A DNA stretch of 64,000 nt from Chionoecetes opilio (GCA_016584305.1 JACEEZ010013521.1:1-64000), one strand, 5' to 3'. Shown: positions 1 through 11,164, counted from the stretch's first letter. Notes: generated by a model from the letters alone, not told the origin. A program made the numbers and translations.

Positions 1-645
1 CTTTGCCCTGCGGTTGCCCCCCGTTGTTCTATCAGTCCTGACCCCCCCTGGGTTGGTAATCTCCACTACCTCATCTCCCCCACTGGGGCCTGTAGCGGCC
101 ACAGCCCCACCGGGAGGCGGGGCAACAGGTCCCCTAGCCTCAACCACGCCCTCAGCAGCTTTAGCTGCCGCTACAGGCAAAAGCGATGGGGGGGCGGATC
201 GACCAGCCTCACCCACGACTTCAGTGGCCTCAACTGGCGAGGGTGAGGAGGGGGCAGGTCCCCCAGTCTCACCCACACCCTCAACAGACCCCCTAGGCCG
301 CCCTACTTCGACATCTTCCACCGCTGCAGCTCCCCTAGCCTCACCCACACCCTCAACATCCCTAGACCACCCTGCTACGACATCTTCCACCGCTGCAGCT
401 CCCCCACTCTCCTCTCCTTCGGGCATGCCTGCTTTGGCGACGCCTAACGTCAAGCAGCCCTCATCCCCAGGGCCCGTGGTGGGTCTGGCCCCCAAGCCCT
501 GCTCATTACCCTTACTTGCCCTTTCTGCCTCCATGTTTCTTACTTTACTTGCAAGGTTTTTATAATCCCCCTCCAGGGCTTGTATCCACTCCTTTCCATA
601 TCCATGAGGATATGATCTTGATTGATCTTGATCTTGATTTGGGAG
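1..645 (-). CDS. ORF1/gag-like open frame, cut by window edge
   Basis: On the minus strand the frame is open from the stop at 646-648 to the window edge (215 codons). The first ATG is at 534-532. The N-terminal part contains EWIQALEGDYKNLASKVRNM, a likely coiled coil, followed by a Gly/Ala/Glu/Pro-rich region with a repeated AAAVEDV motif. Short helical N-terminus plus low-complexity linker is common in ORF1 proteins of non-LTR elements, and the neighbouring DNA is a LINE, so an ORF1 is my inference. The plus strand is also open here, as Ser/Thr/Pro-rich text, because the composition is GC-rich and repetitive. No known domain is recognised. The C-terminus lies outside the window. Confidence 0.4.
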
Positions 646-880
646 TCACCCAGCGGATGCTGTCAGTGAAGCCTTTGGTCCGGCGTTCTCCCACACATAT
701 AGCTAAGTAGAGTTCGAATCTTGAGTTCAGTTTATTTTTGAGTCATTATATAGTATGTTACTAAATATATTTTTGTTTTATTTAATTTAATTTATTTTGG
801 AAAAAAATTAATTAACATGAAATTTTGTGTCATGATTGAATATACTGTATTATTATATGATAATAGTCATATTACTTTAC
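646..880. other. AT-rich spacer, no gene
   Basis: AT-rich sequence between the ORF1-like frame and the 3' end of the minus-strand LINE. At 880-900 an ACTTGTTT motif is repeated in tandem. Read on the minus strand this lies at the 3' end of the LINE, and short tandem 3' tails are typical of CR1-like LINEs. Nothing else is visible. Confidence 0.4.
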
Positions 881-917
881 TTACTTGTTTACTTGTTTCC
901 GTCTAGAGGGTACTCCC

Positions 918-3900
918 TCACAGTCGTGGTGCTCCACCGCTGCATCCGAACCCAGCATCCCTGTGTTGCAGGTTCACCTGGTCCGATATTGAGTTCGTGT
1001 CTGCCCTGCTCATAGACGTATATCCAGGCACGGGAGGTTCATCCGGGATTGTTTGTAGGTGGTTGTCCAAATGATGTTTGAATTTTTCCACCGAGCATTC
1101 CGTGAGGTTCCTTAATTTTCCTGGCAGGTTGTTAAATAGTTTTGGCCCAATATGAGGCAGACTGGTTGATAGGAGGGTCTTGGTCCTGGCTGGTGCGTCT
1201 GATGGTAGTGTTCTCCTCCTTGCCTTGCGACCAGTTCTTGGGTTGATGTGCTGGGCTGACAGATCACTGATGGCAGTAGGGTTGGGCACAAGGTTCTCCA
1301 GGATCTTCCAGGTATATAATATCTGGTATCTCTCCCTCCGCCTCTGTTGTGAGGAAAGGCCCAACTTTTGTAGTCTTTCCCAATAATTGAGGTTTTTCAT
1401 TCCCTCCACTTGTCTAGTATAAGACCTTTGAACTGATTCGAGGGCTTGTATTTCTGCTACTCTGTGAGGGACCACAACTGGCTACAGTAATCCAGCACTG
1501 GTTGTACCAGTGCCTTCCACAGAGTTAACATGCAGCCCTCTTCTCGGGAATAGAATGTTCCTAGGATCCAACCTGCTATTTTTCTGGCCTTTTTCACCGT
1601 TTTTTCTATATGGTGCCTAAATTAAATGTGGCATCGTCGCTGAGGTGGACCCCCAGGCACTTCACATTGGTGCTTGATGTAATTTCTCGGCCTTCACCTG
1701 TCAGGAGAGGTGTGGGGTTTTGGTCATTTTGTTTTGCCCCAACTCTGAGTGACTGAAATTTATTATCGTTGAGCTTCATGTTATTACTGTTTGCCCAATC
1801 ATAGATTTTGTTAAGATCCTGCTGTAGTTGGTTAACATCTTCTTGTACTTCTCTGCTTCTACTGATATTTGTATCATCTGCAAAGGATGTTACTTTTGAT
1901 TTTGACACTCCCTCGTCAATATCCCCAATGAGAATGATGAACAGTAGAGGCCCAAGGACTGAGCCTTGGGGGACACCACTTACAACTTGGTGGTCTGCAG
2001 ACATGGCCCCATTCGCTGTTACTACTTGCGTTCTGGATGTTAGGAAGCTGTGGAGCCACACACCAATTTTGCCCGTTATCCCCAGTTTACGCAGCTTGTG
2101 CAGGAGAGTGCCATGATCAACCTTGTAAAAGGCTTTTTCAAAGTCTAAAAAGACAGTATCCACAATTTTGCCAGAAGCCAGTTGGTTGAGGAGCCTGTCA
2201 TGATAAGCAAAAAGCTGAGACAAACAGGATCTACCTTTCCGAAAGCCATGCTGACTAGCGTTGAGGAGGTTATTCTCTTCCAAGAATGCGTAGACGTGGT
2301 TACGCATGATCTTCTCAAACAGCTTGATTACATGAGAAGTGAGAGCCACTGGTCGGTAGTTTGCGGCACAGCCTCTACTTCCTCCTTTGTGGATGGGTGT
2401 TATGACGGCCGTCTTGGTCTGTGAGGGTACTACACTGTGTTAAGGGACTCACGCCACACCAGGTGTAGGGGGCGAGCTAAGGATTCTTTGCAGTTCAGTA
2501 GCAATTTTGCTGGTATGCCATCAGGACCTGCCGCTGAATTTGGCTTAATTTCTTTATGGCCTTTATTATGTCCTCTTCTGTAAACATTATGTCTTCTAGC
2601 GTAACGGTGTCTTGAGTGTTCTGGGCTGAGCTGAAGAAGACTGTTGGGTCGGGTATAACTTTAGTTTGGTCAGGGATGCTGAACACAGTGCGATATTGCT
2701 CAGCTAAAATTTCACTGATGTTTTTGGCATCCTCCTCCATTTGCCCCTCAGATGTTACCAGAGGTCCAATTGGTGCATTTAGTTTAGAGAATCTCTTGGC
2801 ATAGTTGAAGAAGTGTTTTGGATTGCTTCTGATGGTTTCAATGGCTTTGTTTTCTTCTCGTAGTCTTTGTTGCTTGTGAGATTGACATAATTTCACTTCA
2901 ATATCAGCAATGCTAGATTTAACTGTCAGTTTCTTCTGGTGGTTACTGACTTTAAGCAATGCCTTGTCAGGATGCCCTTTTTCTCATCAGTATTTTCCGG
3001 TCTCTTGGAATGGTGTTACATCCTACGTTTGCTTATCTGCTTATGGGGAATGTAGTTACAGCAGATTTCAAGTATTTTGTTGTCTAGGGTACTAAGCATA
3101 GTGTCTGGGTTAAGATCATTTAGCAGTTGATCCCATTTCACAGACATTAGTTCTGAATTTAGATTTTCCCAGTCTGCTTTTTCACTGTTGAAGTTTAGGG
3201 TTCTAAAAGTCTGTGTTTTATTGTTGTGGCTCATTTTTGTTTCCTGACCCATGTCCTCCTTGGCTTTGTCATTAACACTGTAATTAGGTTGTGATCCGAG
3301 AGGGTTGAGGTTTCAATTCTGTACCCATGAATATTTCATGATTATTGGTGAGGAGGAGGTCCAGGATGTTATCTCCCCTTGTTGGGTCATTAATTTCTTG
3401 GCTTAGGAAACAGTTGCGCCATGAGGCCTTGTAATCCCGTGGCTTGGTATCTGTCCTCGCGGCTCCCTCCGTCCATCTGTCCTTCTGGCCATCTCACAAA
3501 TGGAAAATTGAAGTCACCAGCAATTATTACATCAGGAGTGGTTTAGGGCAAGTGTTCAATGGCTTGCTTTATCATGGTTAATGCCTCCATGAAGTTATGT
3601 GTGGTACATAGAGGGGGTCTGTAAATATTTACAATGATTGACGATAGTTTTTTAACATGTAATATTAGAACTTCAACTTCCCCGTTTGAGTGTGAAAGCA
3701 TGACATTAGTGCTTGATGCAAGGTCATTCCTGACATATGTTACAACACCTCCATGTGACCTGTCTTTCCTGTCCGTTCTGTACACTGTGTAATTATGGAG
3801 TTGTATTTCTGCATTATTAGCTTCTGACAGGTGAGATTTTTGTTATTGCCATAAAAGCATAATTTTCAAGTTTTGCCAGATCACATAAAATGGTACTTTG

Positions 3901-3945
3901 TTTCTGTTGGATTTTGGATACAGGCCTTGAATGTTGCACATCAGG
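918..3945 (-). pseudogene. LINE ORF2: endonuclease plus reverse transcriptase (broken)
   Basis: ORF2 would nick target DNA and reverse-transcribe the element RNA. Read on the minus strand: an AP-endonuclease-like N-terminus (about 3945-3543) with CNIQGLYPKSN and GGVVTYVRNDL; a linker (3252-2495); the RT (2480-1606) with NYRPVALTS, QHGFRKGRSCLSQL, SGVPQGSVLGPLLF and the catalytic motif FADDT; and a C-terminal region (1475-918) with SVQRSYTRQVEGMKNLNYWE. Motif A reads FLDFEKAFYKVDH where KAFDKVDH is usual, so the second conserved Asp is Tyr. The frame changes at least at about 3500, 3000, 2480 and 1600. The copy cannot make a full ORF2 protein. Confidence 0.8.
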
Positions 3946-4146
3946 AAGCATTCTAGGCCGAGTGGCCTATTACTGCATTCAGCCACGGGTAGCTACACTG
4001 GTGCAGCCATGGGGATTTGGTTCACTTGTGGTAGTTGGTTCATGTGCTTCCCTATTGTTTGTTTCTGCATCATCAACCCTTGTGCTTCTACCACTTTTGC
4101 TATGTCGCTGATTGCTGCCTTCATTTGGTTTATTGCCCCTAAAAAA

Positions 4147-5086
4147 TCACCTTGGTTTATTGTAGCAGTTGATGGGGTTCCTGAGTCGTGGTGGTGGTGG
4201 TGCTGGCAGGTACTTGTTGCTGCTGTGGTGTACTATACTGGCTGTTTGGTTGTGAGTATCATAATGTCCCCGATGTCTTCTGGTTCCTCGAATGTGGGTA
4301 TACTTGCATTTCTCTATGAAACATTCCCCTCTTTGCATGGAGTTTCGACAGAGAAACGGATGATAGTCTTGACAGTCTTTTCCAAGTTTACAGCCATGTT
4401 TACTTTCAAGTCCGTGGTTGATTAGTTTTTTACAAGGCTTTGGGTGTCTAAAGTTACAGTCCTTTCCACCAGATCCATATTTGCAGATTCCTTTTCTGTA
4501 AAAACGACATATTGGTTTGCTATTTTTGTTGTTGTTTTGTCCATGCCCAGTTGCATGATTTTTTTGTATGTTACTTCTGCCAACGAGATTTTGCCTGTTG
4601 GTCCTATCTGACGTATCTTGTACGTCAGGGCTGGAGTTTAAGTCATTATTTCGATGTAGGGTAAGTCTCATGTCCTCAGGAGTATTACCAATATCAAAAC
4701 TTTGTCCTGCAGGCTTCTAGTGTTTCCTCATCTTCATGGGTTTGCAGTGATGTTTGATGTTCAGAAAGGTTGGATAGGTTAGATTCTGTTGGACTACGTC
4801 TAGAGCTTTCCTGATTTTCAATTGCCTCTTGTGCTTCCTTTGCTACCTTTTCCCAATCCTCGTCTAAGTACTTGGATACATAGCACTTTTCACAAGTGTA
4901 CTACTTCCTATTGGTTTTCAGGAGACACATTAAGTTGTACAGCGGCAATTTTGAACAGTAATAGTGAATCCATTCTTTACACTCACCACATTGTATGGTA
5001 TGTTTCATGTCATCATTGATGCAACAGGCGGCACACTTGTTTGTTTGTGTTGTGTTGGAATCCTGACCTTCTCTGCTGGCAGCCAT
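4147..5086 (-). pseudogene. LINE ORF1 with PHD finger and three CCCH zinc fingers
   Basis: Starts at the ATG at 5086 (MAASREGQDS). A PHD-like finger follows at residues 18-55 (CAACC, QCGECKEWIHYYC). An acidic, Ser-rich linker runs at about 4900-4690. Three C-x-C-x-C-x-H fingers follow: CRFYRKGICKYG..CNFRH, HGCKLGKDCQDYH, and CRNSMQRGECFIEKCKYTH. The protein ends at the stop at 4147. ORF1 proteins bind element RNA; the CCCH fingers fit that role (inference). The frame breaks between the PHD part and the linker and again near 4680. It lies directly upstream of ORF2 in the same orientation. Confidence 0.65.
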
Positions 5087-5289
5087 CTTGGTAGCAAAGT
5101 CTCAAGACCTTGTTTTCTTGCCTATATCTCCGATCACTACGACAGATGGCTGGATGTCTTATCTCCCCTGGGTGGCAAGGTGAGGTGGGTGGGGCGCCTG
5201 CAACCTCTGGGGTCTTGATATCACAGTGGTGCCCAAAAGACTTCAAAATATCGTAGGAAAGGGCGGAGCGGCGCGTCGACACAGCAGGA

Positions 5290-6032
5290 GGAGATATTTT
5301 GCAGTTATTTCGTCCTATAACACAAGTTTCTGGTAATCCTTGGTTTCTCGCACTTCACTGGGTACTTATAAACACTTGTGTACCATTATTCGTTGTAAAG
5401 TAACGCTGGAATACCGCGAAGTTAGTGTAAATAGTGGGAGGGCTCAGAGCGACCTCTTGACCCGACCACGACCTGACCCTCTACCTTTTCTTGGTGAAAA
5501 GAGAAAATATTTTTATATGTGGAATGCTGAATTCAATGATGTATATAGTTATCTACAGACCATATTATTTTAGCTAAGGTTGTACGATAAAATCTATCTG
5601 AAAATACGATAATTTTGGTGGCTCGGTACGATAATGTGGGCTACAAAAGTTCACAAACCCCCGGCACAGTGCACACGCAGTGACGTAATCTTTGCATGGT
5701 GGAGTGGCGTCGGTCGTGGCTTCGCTGCCTTGTGTCTGTGTTGTATGTTCCCGTGTTCCTGTTCCCAACACAGTGCTGGCAGAAAAGAACACAAAGGAGA
5801 CAATGAATCAGGATCACAGGTGAAATAGCCAAGGGAAGAGTTGACAAGATTGTTAACTAAGGAGGCAAAGTTGAAGAGGAACTATGAACCGATACTTTTA
5901 CTGACGCCAGCCTCGCCACTCGCCACGGCTCGCCTCGAGGGACGCCCGCCATGGCTCCGTTCCCTGTACAGTGTTGGGGTCAGTGTTAAGTGTTCCGTGG
6001 CACCAAAGCTGCTTCCCTGGGACTGTTCAGAC
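5290..6032 (+). promoter_or_regulatory. GC-rich, CpG-containing stretch; possible host promoter or 5' leader
   Basis: After the LINE, the sequence has less repeat character and is GC-rich from about 5690 to 6130, with a TGACGTAA (CRE-like) motif near 5680. No recognisable repeat covers 5640-6200. Two TACGATAATTT-type repeats occur at 5580-5635. It directly precedes the possible first coding exon at 6033. Promoter function is inference. Confidence 0.2.
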
Positions 6033-6071
6033 ATGAAGTACACCCGCTGGATCAACCTTGAGGCCACCCAG
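6033..6071 (+). CDS. Possible first coding exon with splice donor
   Basis: ATG at 6033 opens MKYTRWINLEATQ, ending at CAG followed by GTAAGA at 6072-6077, a close match to the metazoan 5' splice donor. The upstream DNA is GC-rich and not an obvious repeat. Thirteen codons are far too few to identify a gene, and no downstream exon is seen in the window. I do not recognise the peptide. Alternatives are a chance donor or an old repeat. Confidence 0.22.
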
Positions 6072-6249
6072 GTAAGACCGCGACGCAGGGCCAGGCGCCA
6101 TAGCTCATCACCGCCCCTGCCCCTGCGCTGCCTTTGTCATCATTATGCATTGTTGTCCTGCTGGTGTGACTTGTCAAGGAACACTGGATAGGACTTATGC
6201 ACCACGGGGTTACTGTGGCTTACAGCAGGAGGTGGAGGAAGGAGGAGTG

Positions 6250-6470
6250 TTGGGTTCTACTGCAGTTTGATGCATTACAAGGCACGCAGTTATAACGGTC
6301 TTCAATTTGTTGATCTGACAATTTGCAGTATTTCTAACCCCTACAACAGCCGTCGGAAATGAAAAATAACACGAGGGGGGGCTGGGGGAGCAAAATCCCC
6401 CCAGTGAGGTTAGGTTAGTGAACTAGCGGGGGGGTGGTCTGGGGGGCGTAGGTAATATTCTAGTGATTGC
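6250..6470 (+). repeat. Interspersed repeat R, copy 1
   Basis: The stretch starting TTCTACTGCAGTTTGATGCA and ending in a G-rich AACTAGCGGGGG block recurs, diverged, at 30930-31170. The AACTAGCGGGGG block alone recurs at 31680-31745. No coding potential. Family unknown. Confidence 0.5.
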
Positions 6471-6605
6471 CCATACTCCCGCTCTCCCACAAAACAAGCT
6501 TGGGGACCTGGGGGAATGCAGATATTTGGCTGGGGTACAAAATATGCGTCGCAACCACATAGTTTTTGAGTTACGGGTGTTGAAAAAATTCCCTGGACCT
6601 AGGGA

Positions 6606-7115
6606 AAATTCGGTTAATTTATAGTTTCACCCAACCAACGATTTTCTGATGCGCCTTATGTTTTTCTGGTGTGTTTTTATGTGTTTTGAATGAATTTGCT
6701 AACCGTTTCTGTCGCAATGGTGTTTTTTTTTTTTTTGCAAAAATGACAAAAAAACTAAAAAATGAACCTAAACCTAACCTAACCTTTACCTATACCTAAC
6801 CTAACCCATACCTAACTTAACCCAACCTAACCTTTACCTAACTAGAGAAGGTTTTTAGGTAGATAAAGGCTTTTTTATTTTTTTTATTTTTTATAAAGTT
6901 AGGTATAGGTTAGGTTAGGTTAGGTATTGGTAAAGGTTAGGTTAGGTTTAGGTTCATTTTTTTGTTTTTTTTGTACTTTTTGGCAAAAAAAAAAAAAAAA
7001 AAAATTGCGACAGAAATGGTTAGCAGATTCATTCAAAACACATAAAAACACACCAGAAAAACATAAGGCGCATCAGAAAATCGTTGGTTGGGTGAAACTA
7101 TAAATTAACCGAAAA
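6606..7115. repeat. Long hairpin (foldback) with TTAGG/CCTAA arms
   Basis: The left arm (6606-6840) starts ATTCGGTTAATTTATAG and the right arm (6896-7115) is its reverse complement, ending CTATAAATTAACCGAA. Each arm contains a poly-A/T run and a CCTAA (left) or TTAGG (right) array. The loop is about 55 bp. TTAGG is the ancestral arthropod telomere repeat, so the arms hold interstitial telomere-like DNA. The structure resembles a foldback element. It has no coding capacity. Confidence 0.7.
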
Positions 7116-7397
7116 TTCATTGGATTTCTTCTGAGTCCAGAGACGTGTGAACCTGCCGATCCTCACAGAATGATGACTGAAGTGTCGAGAAACCCCCAAC
7201 CCCCCGCTAGGAGGTTAGTTTAGATTTGGGAAATACTTTGGAACTCATCCTTCCGGCTTTGACTGAAATGAACTACCGCACTGCACTGTATTGTATGCTT
7301 ATTGTACTTCACATCTGTAAAAGTTCCAGCGTGCGCTCAGCCTTGGTTAACCCACACGGCCGCTATGAAATATGAGGTGCCTCAAAATTTTTTAAGT

Positions 7398-7672
7398 CCA
7401 GTTAGGTTAGGTTAGGTTAGGTATACTTTGTGGTTAAGGTTAGGTTAGGTATACTTTGTGGTTAAGGTTAGGTATACTTTGTGGTTAAGGTTAGGTTAGG
7501 TTAGGTATACTTTGTGGTTAAGGTTAGGTTAGGTATACTTTGTGGTTAAGGTTAGGTTAGGTTTGGTTAGGTATACTTTGTGGTTAAGGTTAGGTTAGGT
7601 TAGGTATACTTTGAGGTTAAGGTTAGGTTAGGTTAGGCATACTTTGTGGTTAAGGTTAGCTTAGGTTAGATT
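7398..7672 (+). repeat. TTAGG-containing satellite, about 8 units
   Basis: Tandem units made of two to four TTAGG copies followed by TATACTTTGTGGTTAAGG. The TATACTTTG core occurs at about 7421, 7449, 7472, 7505, 7533, 7570, 7603 and 7639. Unit length varies (23-37 bp) with the number of TTAGG copies. It lies 280 bp from the TTAGG hairpin. Confidence 0.75.
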
Positions 7673-7794
7673 TTTACATATAGTGACTTTGATGATTTTT
7701 TGGGGAGCCATAAATCACTTATATTTGCTTCCCCCACCCAAAAACCCCGTATTCCCGCCAGTTCCCCAGGCTTGTTGGCTATAGGGGGAAGAAA

Positions 7795-7966
7795 AAAAAG
7801 ATAGGGGTGAAGGACTTCTTCCAAAGTTTTACCACCCATTTATTAACCCCGAAAGTAAGTAAGAACAGCTGGGTAGGCTGGTCACCGACTTGCCCTGGCC
7901 CGGGATCGAACCAGGGCCCGCAGATTCGTAGCCAGGCACGCTAGCCACTGCACCACGGAGGCGACG
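7795..7966 (-). mobile_element. tRNA-derived SINE
   Basis: On the minus strand, from 7966, the head looks like a tRNA: GCCTCCGTGGTGCAGTGGC carries an A box and GGTTCGATCCCGG is a B box, the two parts of a pol III internal promoter. The sequence runs on past a tRNA length (AAGTCGGTGACCAGCC, then an unrelated body to about 7795), with no CCA-type end. This favours a SINE over a tRNA gene. Extent of the body is approximate. Confidence 0.65.
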
Positions 7967-8476
7967 TAAGGGCACAAGGACAAAGGAGGGTTGACAATTA
8001 GTTATGTTGATAGGCCTTGCATGGGGTTTATGGAACTGTCGCCGATTGGAATTTTCACTGAAATGCCAACCGAGAATTCTCGCTGACGTGGAATTTTTTT
8101 ACGACAGCTTCACTTGTAATAGATGAAAAGGAGGATTTATATTTCACTGTTAGACACCACATTTTTCACTTGTCCTTAAACTCTAAAACTGCAGTTTAAT
8201 ACAATACAAGGACATTGGTAATGTAACCTGACCTAACAGGGGGCTGCACCCCCTTAGATCCCCGCTAATTCTATAATCCAACCTGGACATCTAACAAAAC
8301 CCTAACTGGTCAAGCTTTGTTGGTATTTAATACCTGAATGCAGAAACACTGGTAAAAGCTTATTAAATGTATACTATGTTGCATAGCAACTACTGTAATA
8401 TCAATATCAAGAACTGGAACTATCGCCGAAAATAGGTACACTCGCTGACGTGAAAAATTCACTTTATTTTTTTTAC

Positions 8477-8477
<1 letters not shown>
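7967..8477. other. No gene seen
   Basis: AT-rich sequence without an open frame. It contains a reverse-oriented fragment of the G-rich R block near 8220-8270 (GGGGGCTGCACCCCC). Confidence 0.4.

Positions 8478-8512
<35 letters not shown>
8478..8512. repeat. (TA)n microsatellite
   Basis: Uninterrupted alternating TA next to the truncated 3' end of a LINE X fragment. Confidence 0.9.
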
Positions 8513-8523
<11 letters not shown>

Positions 8524-8524
8524 T

Positions 8525-9620
8525 GTCGACGGATCACATCCAGATTGTTCACCCCGTTCCGAGCGAAGGCCAGAGACGAGCTGCACCACCTGGGCAGCCT
8601 CAGAAGCCTCTTAAGGATGTCATTGTGACAGACCTTAAGGCGGTTCAGAGGGGACCCCCTTGAAACGGGGACCACAGCGAGTTGCAGTATATAGAGACTC
8701 CTGAATAACTCAATCTTCACCTCTCTGCTACAGTAGGAGAATTTCCTCTGTAAAGTATTTCCCATGACAAGAAGTTTTGGTAGTCTGTTTGATGATATCA
8801 TCTTCCTCAGTCATGTCGTGTATAACATGGCCTAAGTATGCAAATCTATTCACAAAAGTGAGGGCAGGGCTCACTGAGCCATGCTGTTTTGAGGTAATTC
8901 ACCTGAGCGTGCCGGTGATACTACCATGCACTCTGTTTTTAGTGGTGTTGTAGACATGTCATGCCTGGCAGCATACACTTGACACACATTGATAAGGTCC
9001 TGCAACACATCCGCAGTGGGTGCGAGCAGTATCATACCAGTAAGACGGCTTAATCGGCGAAGGACGAGCGAGCCCGTAGAAAACCCGCCGCACGTGCGCA
9101 CGTGCGGTGTCACCCGGAGTTTGACCTGTGTGACATTGCTAGGTGTGTGGTCTCTAACCACACACCAAATTTCAACTTAGTCGGTACAGCCGTTTCTCAG
9201 CTATATCAACATAACGTTGTCTGACACTCCTCACGTGAGACAAAACATGTCAAGAACAAAAGGGATTGACTATCAGATGGCGAAGGCCGCCCTTTTCAAT
9301 CGGAAACGGGATTCCAAAGATCTAAGCTCCTAAAAAAGCGTGACGGTCGGGCGGGTGGGGTCGGCCGCTTATCCCGGAAAAATCCCGTATCAGTGAGGAC
9401 TCACGAGCGCTTTGCGCTCGCTCGTAATCATCAGCATAGCTCGATGAGTTGATGCACCCTTCATGTATGTGGCAGCCGACACCTGTACACAAAGGGTTTG
9501 GGGAAAGGAAGATAATCCGTGAAAACATTGTACGGTAGGGAGAAAAAAAAACCCTGTTAAAATAAATCCCTTTGGCTTTTCTGAAGGACAGCAAAAAAGG
9601 GAATTCCCCATTTAAACCGA
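8525..9620 (-). mobile_element. LINE X copy 3, 3' ORF2 fragment
   Basis: Minus-strand fragment matching the C-terminal half of the LINE X ORF2 seen at 62.4-63.2 kb: LLAPTADVLQDLINVCQVYA, KTECMVVSPA, VGNTLQRKFSYCSREVKIEL, NRLKVCHNDILKRLLRLP. It is interrupted by an insertion at 9037-9424. From about 9480 onward the match becomes ragged in the manner described for the whole 9.5-20.7 kb stretch. Truncated at both ends and non-functional. Confidence 0.8.
9037..9424. mobile_element. About 390 bp insertion in LINE X copy 3
   Basis: The other LINE X copies read continuously across this point (...GCAGTACCATATCATCAGC...). Here about 390 bp of unrelated DNA separates ATCATA from TAATCATCAG, consistent with a TA target duplication. 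The right end holds a small palindrome (GAGCGCTTTGCGCTC). The ends share only ACGAGCGAGC in inverted form, so the class is undecided. No coding capacity. Confidence 0.6.
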
Positions 9621-10169
9621 AAATTCCTAAATAAAATAAATAATTTCAAAAATTTAGATAACACTGGCCAACAAATTTTTTCATCAGAGAAATTTTGTGG
9701 GGCTTGGATAGCTTTTTTTGACGTTTGTTTCCCAAAAACTAAAATTTGGATTTTTCTCTAGCACGTATATTTTGTATTATGAAGGCAATATGAAAATACC
9801 AGATTACCCATTTTATATAGGCAAAGTAGTGCCGACCGGGGAAATTTTTGGGCCCGGGTTTTGAAAATTTTTGGGACCCTAGTTTCATCCCTTTTGAAGT
9901 AAAAAACCCAAAATTTAATACAACCTAAGAGGGTCATACCTATATGTTTTTAAAAAATTTTGGGAAAAAAATTTTCCATCAAAATCTTTTAAAGCAATAC
10001 ACTGAAAAAGTGCGGACCGAATTGTTTCACTAAAGGGGGAAAAATTGGTCCTATTATAAATTTTTAAATTTTTTATTTTTTCAACAAGAAAAAACCCCCA
10101 AAAATTTAAACCCTCATGTCATACCTTTGCCCACGGCCCTTTTACAGACAAAAAAAAAGGGAATTGATA

Positions 10170-11063
10170 TATAAAGAAAAAGTTCATATAAAATTTTGTT
10201 CTATAATATCAATTCAAACCAAAAAAAACACGTTTAAAGAAATCCCTTTACGGGGGGACTGAAAAATTTATGCTTTCCCTTTAAACCCTCTTCGCCATTT
10301 AAAATTTGCGAGAAAATTTTTTTATCAAAAAGGGTATAAATAAAGCGAAATTTTTTTAAAGTTTTCCCCATTGTAATTTAGTTTCTGATAAATGAATTAG
10401 AAGTAGCAAAAATGCTTTAAAATAAAAAAATAAAATCATAAAACGGGTTAAATTTTCCCCCGATTGTTTGATGTTTTTATTTACTTTAAAAATTTCTTTT
10501 TCTGATAAAGAATTGACCCTGTATAAATTAGCGTTAACAAAAATAAATATAAATTCATCAAGGGGGGAAAATTACCCGATTGATGTTTTTATTTTTTTTA
10601 ATTTTAACGCAAATTTTATGCATTTTTCTAATTCATTTATCGGGAAACTAAATATATCAAGGGAAAAGCTAATAAAATTGCGCTTTATTGATCCCCCTTC
10701 ATGATAAAAGTTGACTCGCAAATTTTTAAAGGCGAAGATTTTTTAATTTTCATGCATTTTTTCTTCAGTCTCGTTTTAAAGGCATTTTTTTAGTGTTTTT
10801 TTTTTTTTTTTAAATTTTATAATTTATAGAACAAAAATTTACGAAAATTAAAGTTACATATATACGGTTTAAAACCCGTCAATGATTTCCCTTATTTATA
10901 ATTATATATATATATATAATATAATAAAAATTTAAATATATTTAAAATATATTTATAAAAAAAAATTAATTTTGAATCCGAGCGGGGCCCCCCGAAATTA
11001 GGCCCTTGTGCAAAAAGGGCCCATTTTTCCCTGCCAGTCCAGATTTCCGTGGTCTATTCCCAG
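10170..11063. repeat. Degraded copy of the foldback and right end of the 26.9-28.7 kb element
   Basis: 10190-10880 is a palindrome homologous to the one at 27010-27815. 10976-11063 (GAATCCGAGC...GTGGTCTAT) matches the right end of the element ending at 28730. Between them is a TA-rich tract at the point where the 27.9-28.6 kb copy has a family A MITE, so this copy shows the site without that MITE. Confidence 0.6.
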
Positions 11064-11164
11064 TCTATATAGTTTATACGACGCCACTTTTTTGTTTTAA
11101 AACCCCCGGTGTCATCCGGACAAATTAGTTCACTTGCTCACCCCATCTGAACCCAAACAAGTTT

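Larger units (their letters stand above)
881..5285 (-). mobile_element. CR1-like non-LTR retrotransposon (LINE), near full length, dead
   Basis: Minus-strand element in the order 5' leader (about 5285-5087), ORF1 with PHD and CCCH fingers (5086-4147), ORF2 endonuclease and reverse transcriptase (about 3945-918), and a 3' tail with a short tandem repeat. PHD fingers in ORF1 are known in the CR1 group, which is why I prefer CR1; a Jockey-type relative is the alternative. Several frameshifts and stops break both ORFs. No target-site duplication could be fixed because the 5' boundary is uncertain. Confidence 0.7.

Noticed and set aside
14..565. Mucin-like Ser/Thr/Pro-rich plus-strand protein of 183 residues
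   Set aside because: No signal peptide or domain; the opposite strand is open over a longer stretch with more protein-like sequence, and the GC-rich repeats explain both.
7890..7966. Genuine tRNA gene on the minus strand
   Set aside because: A and B boxes are present, but the transcript would run on into a body without a tRNA end; a tRNA-derived SINE fits better.
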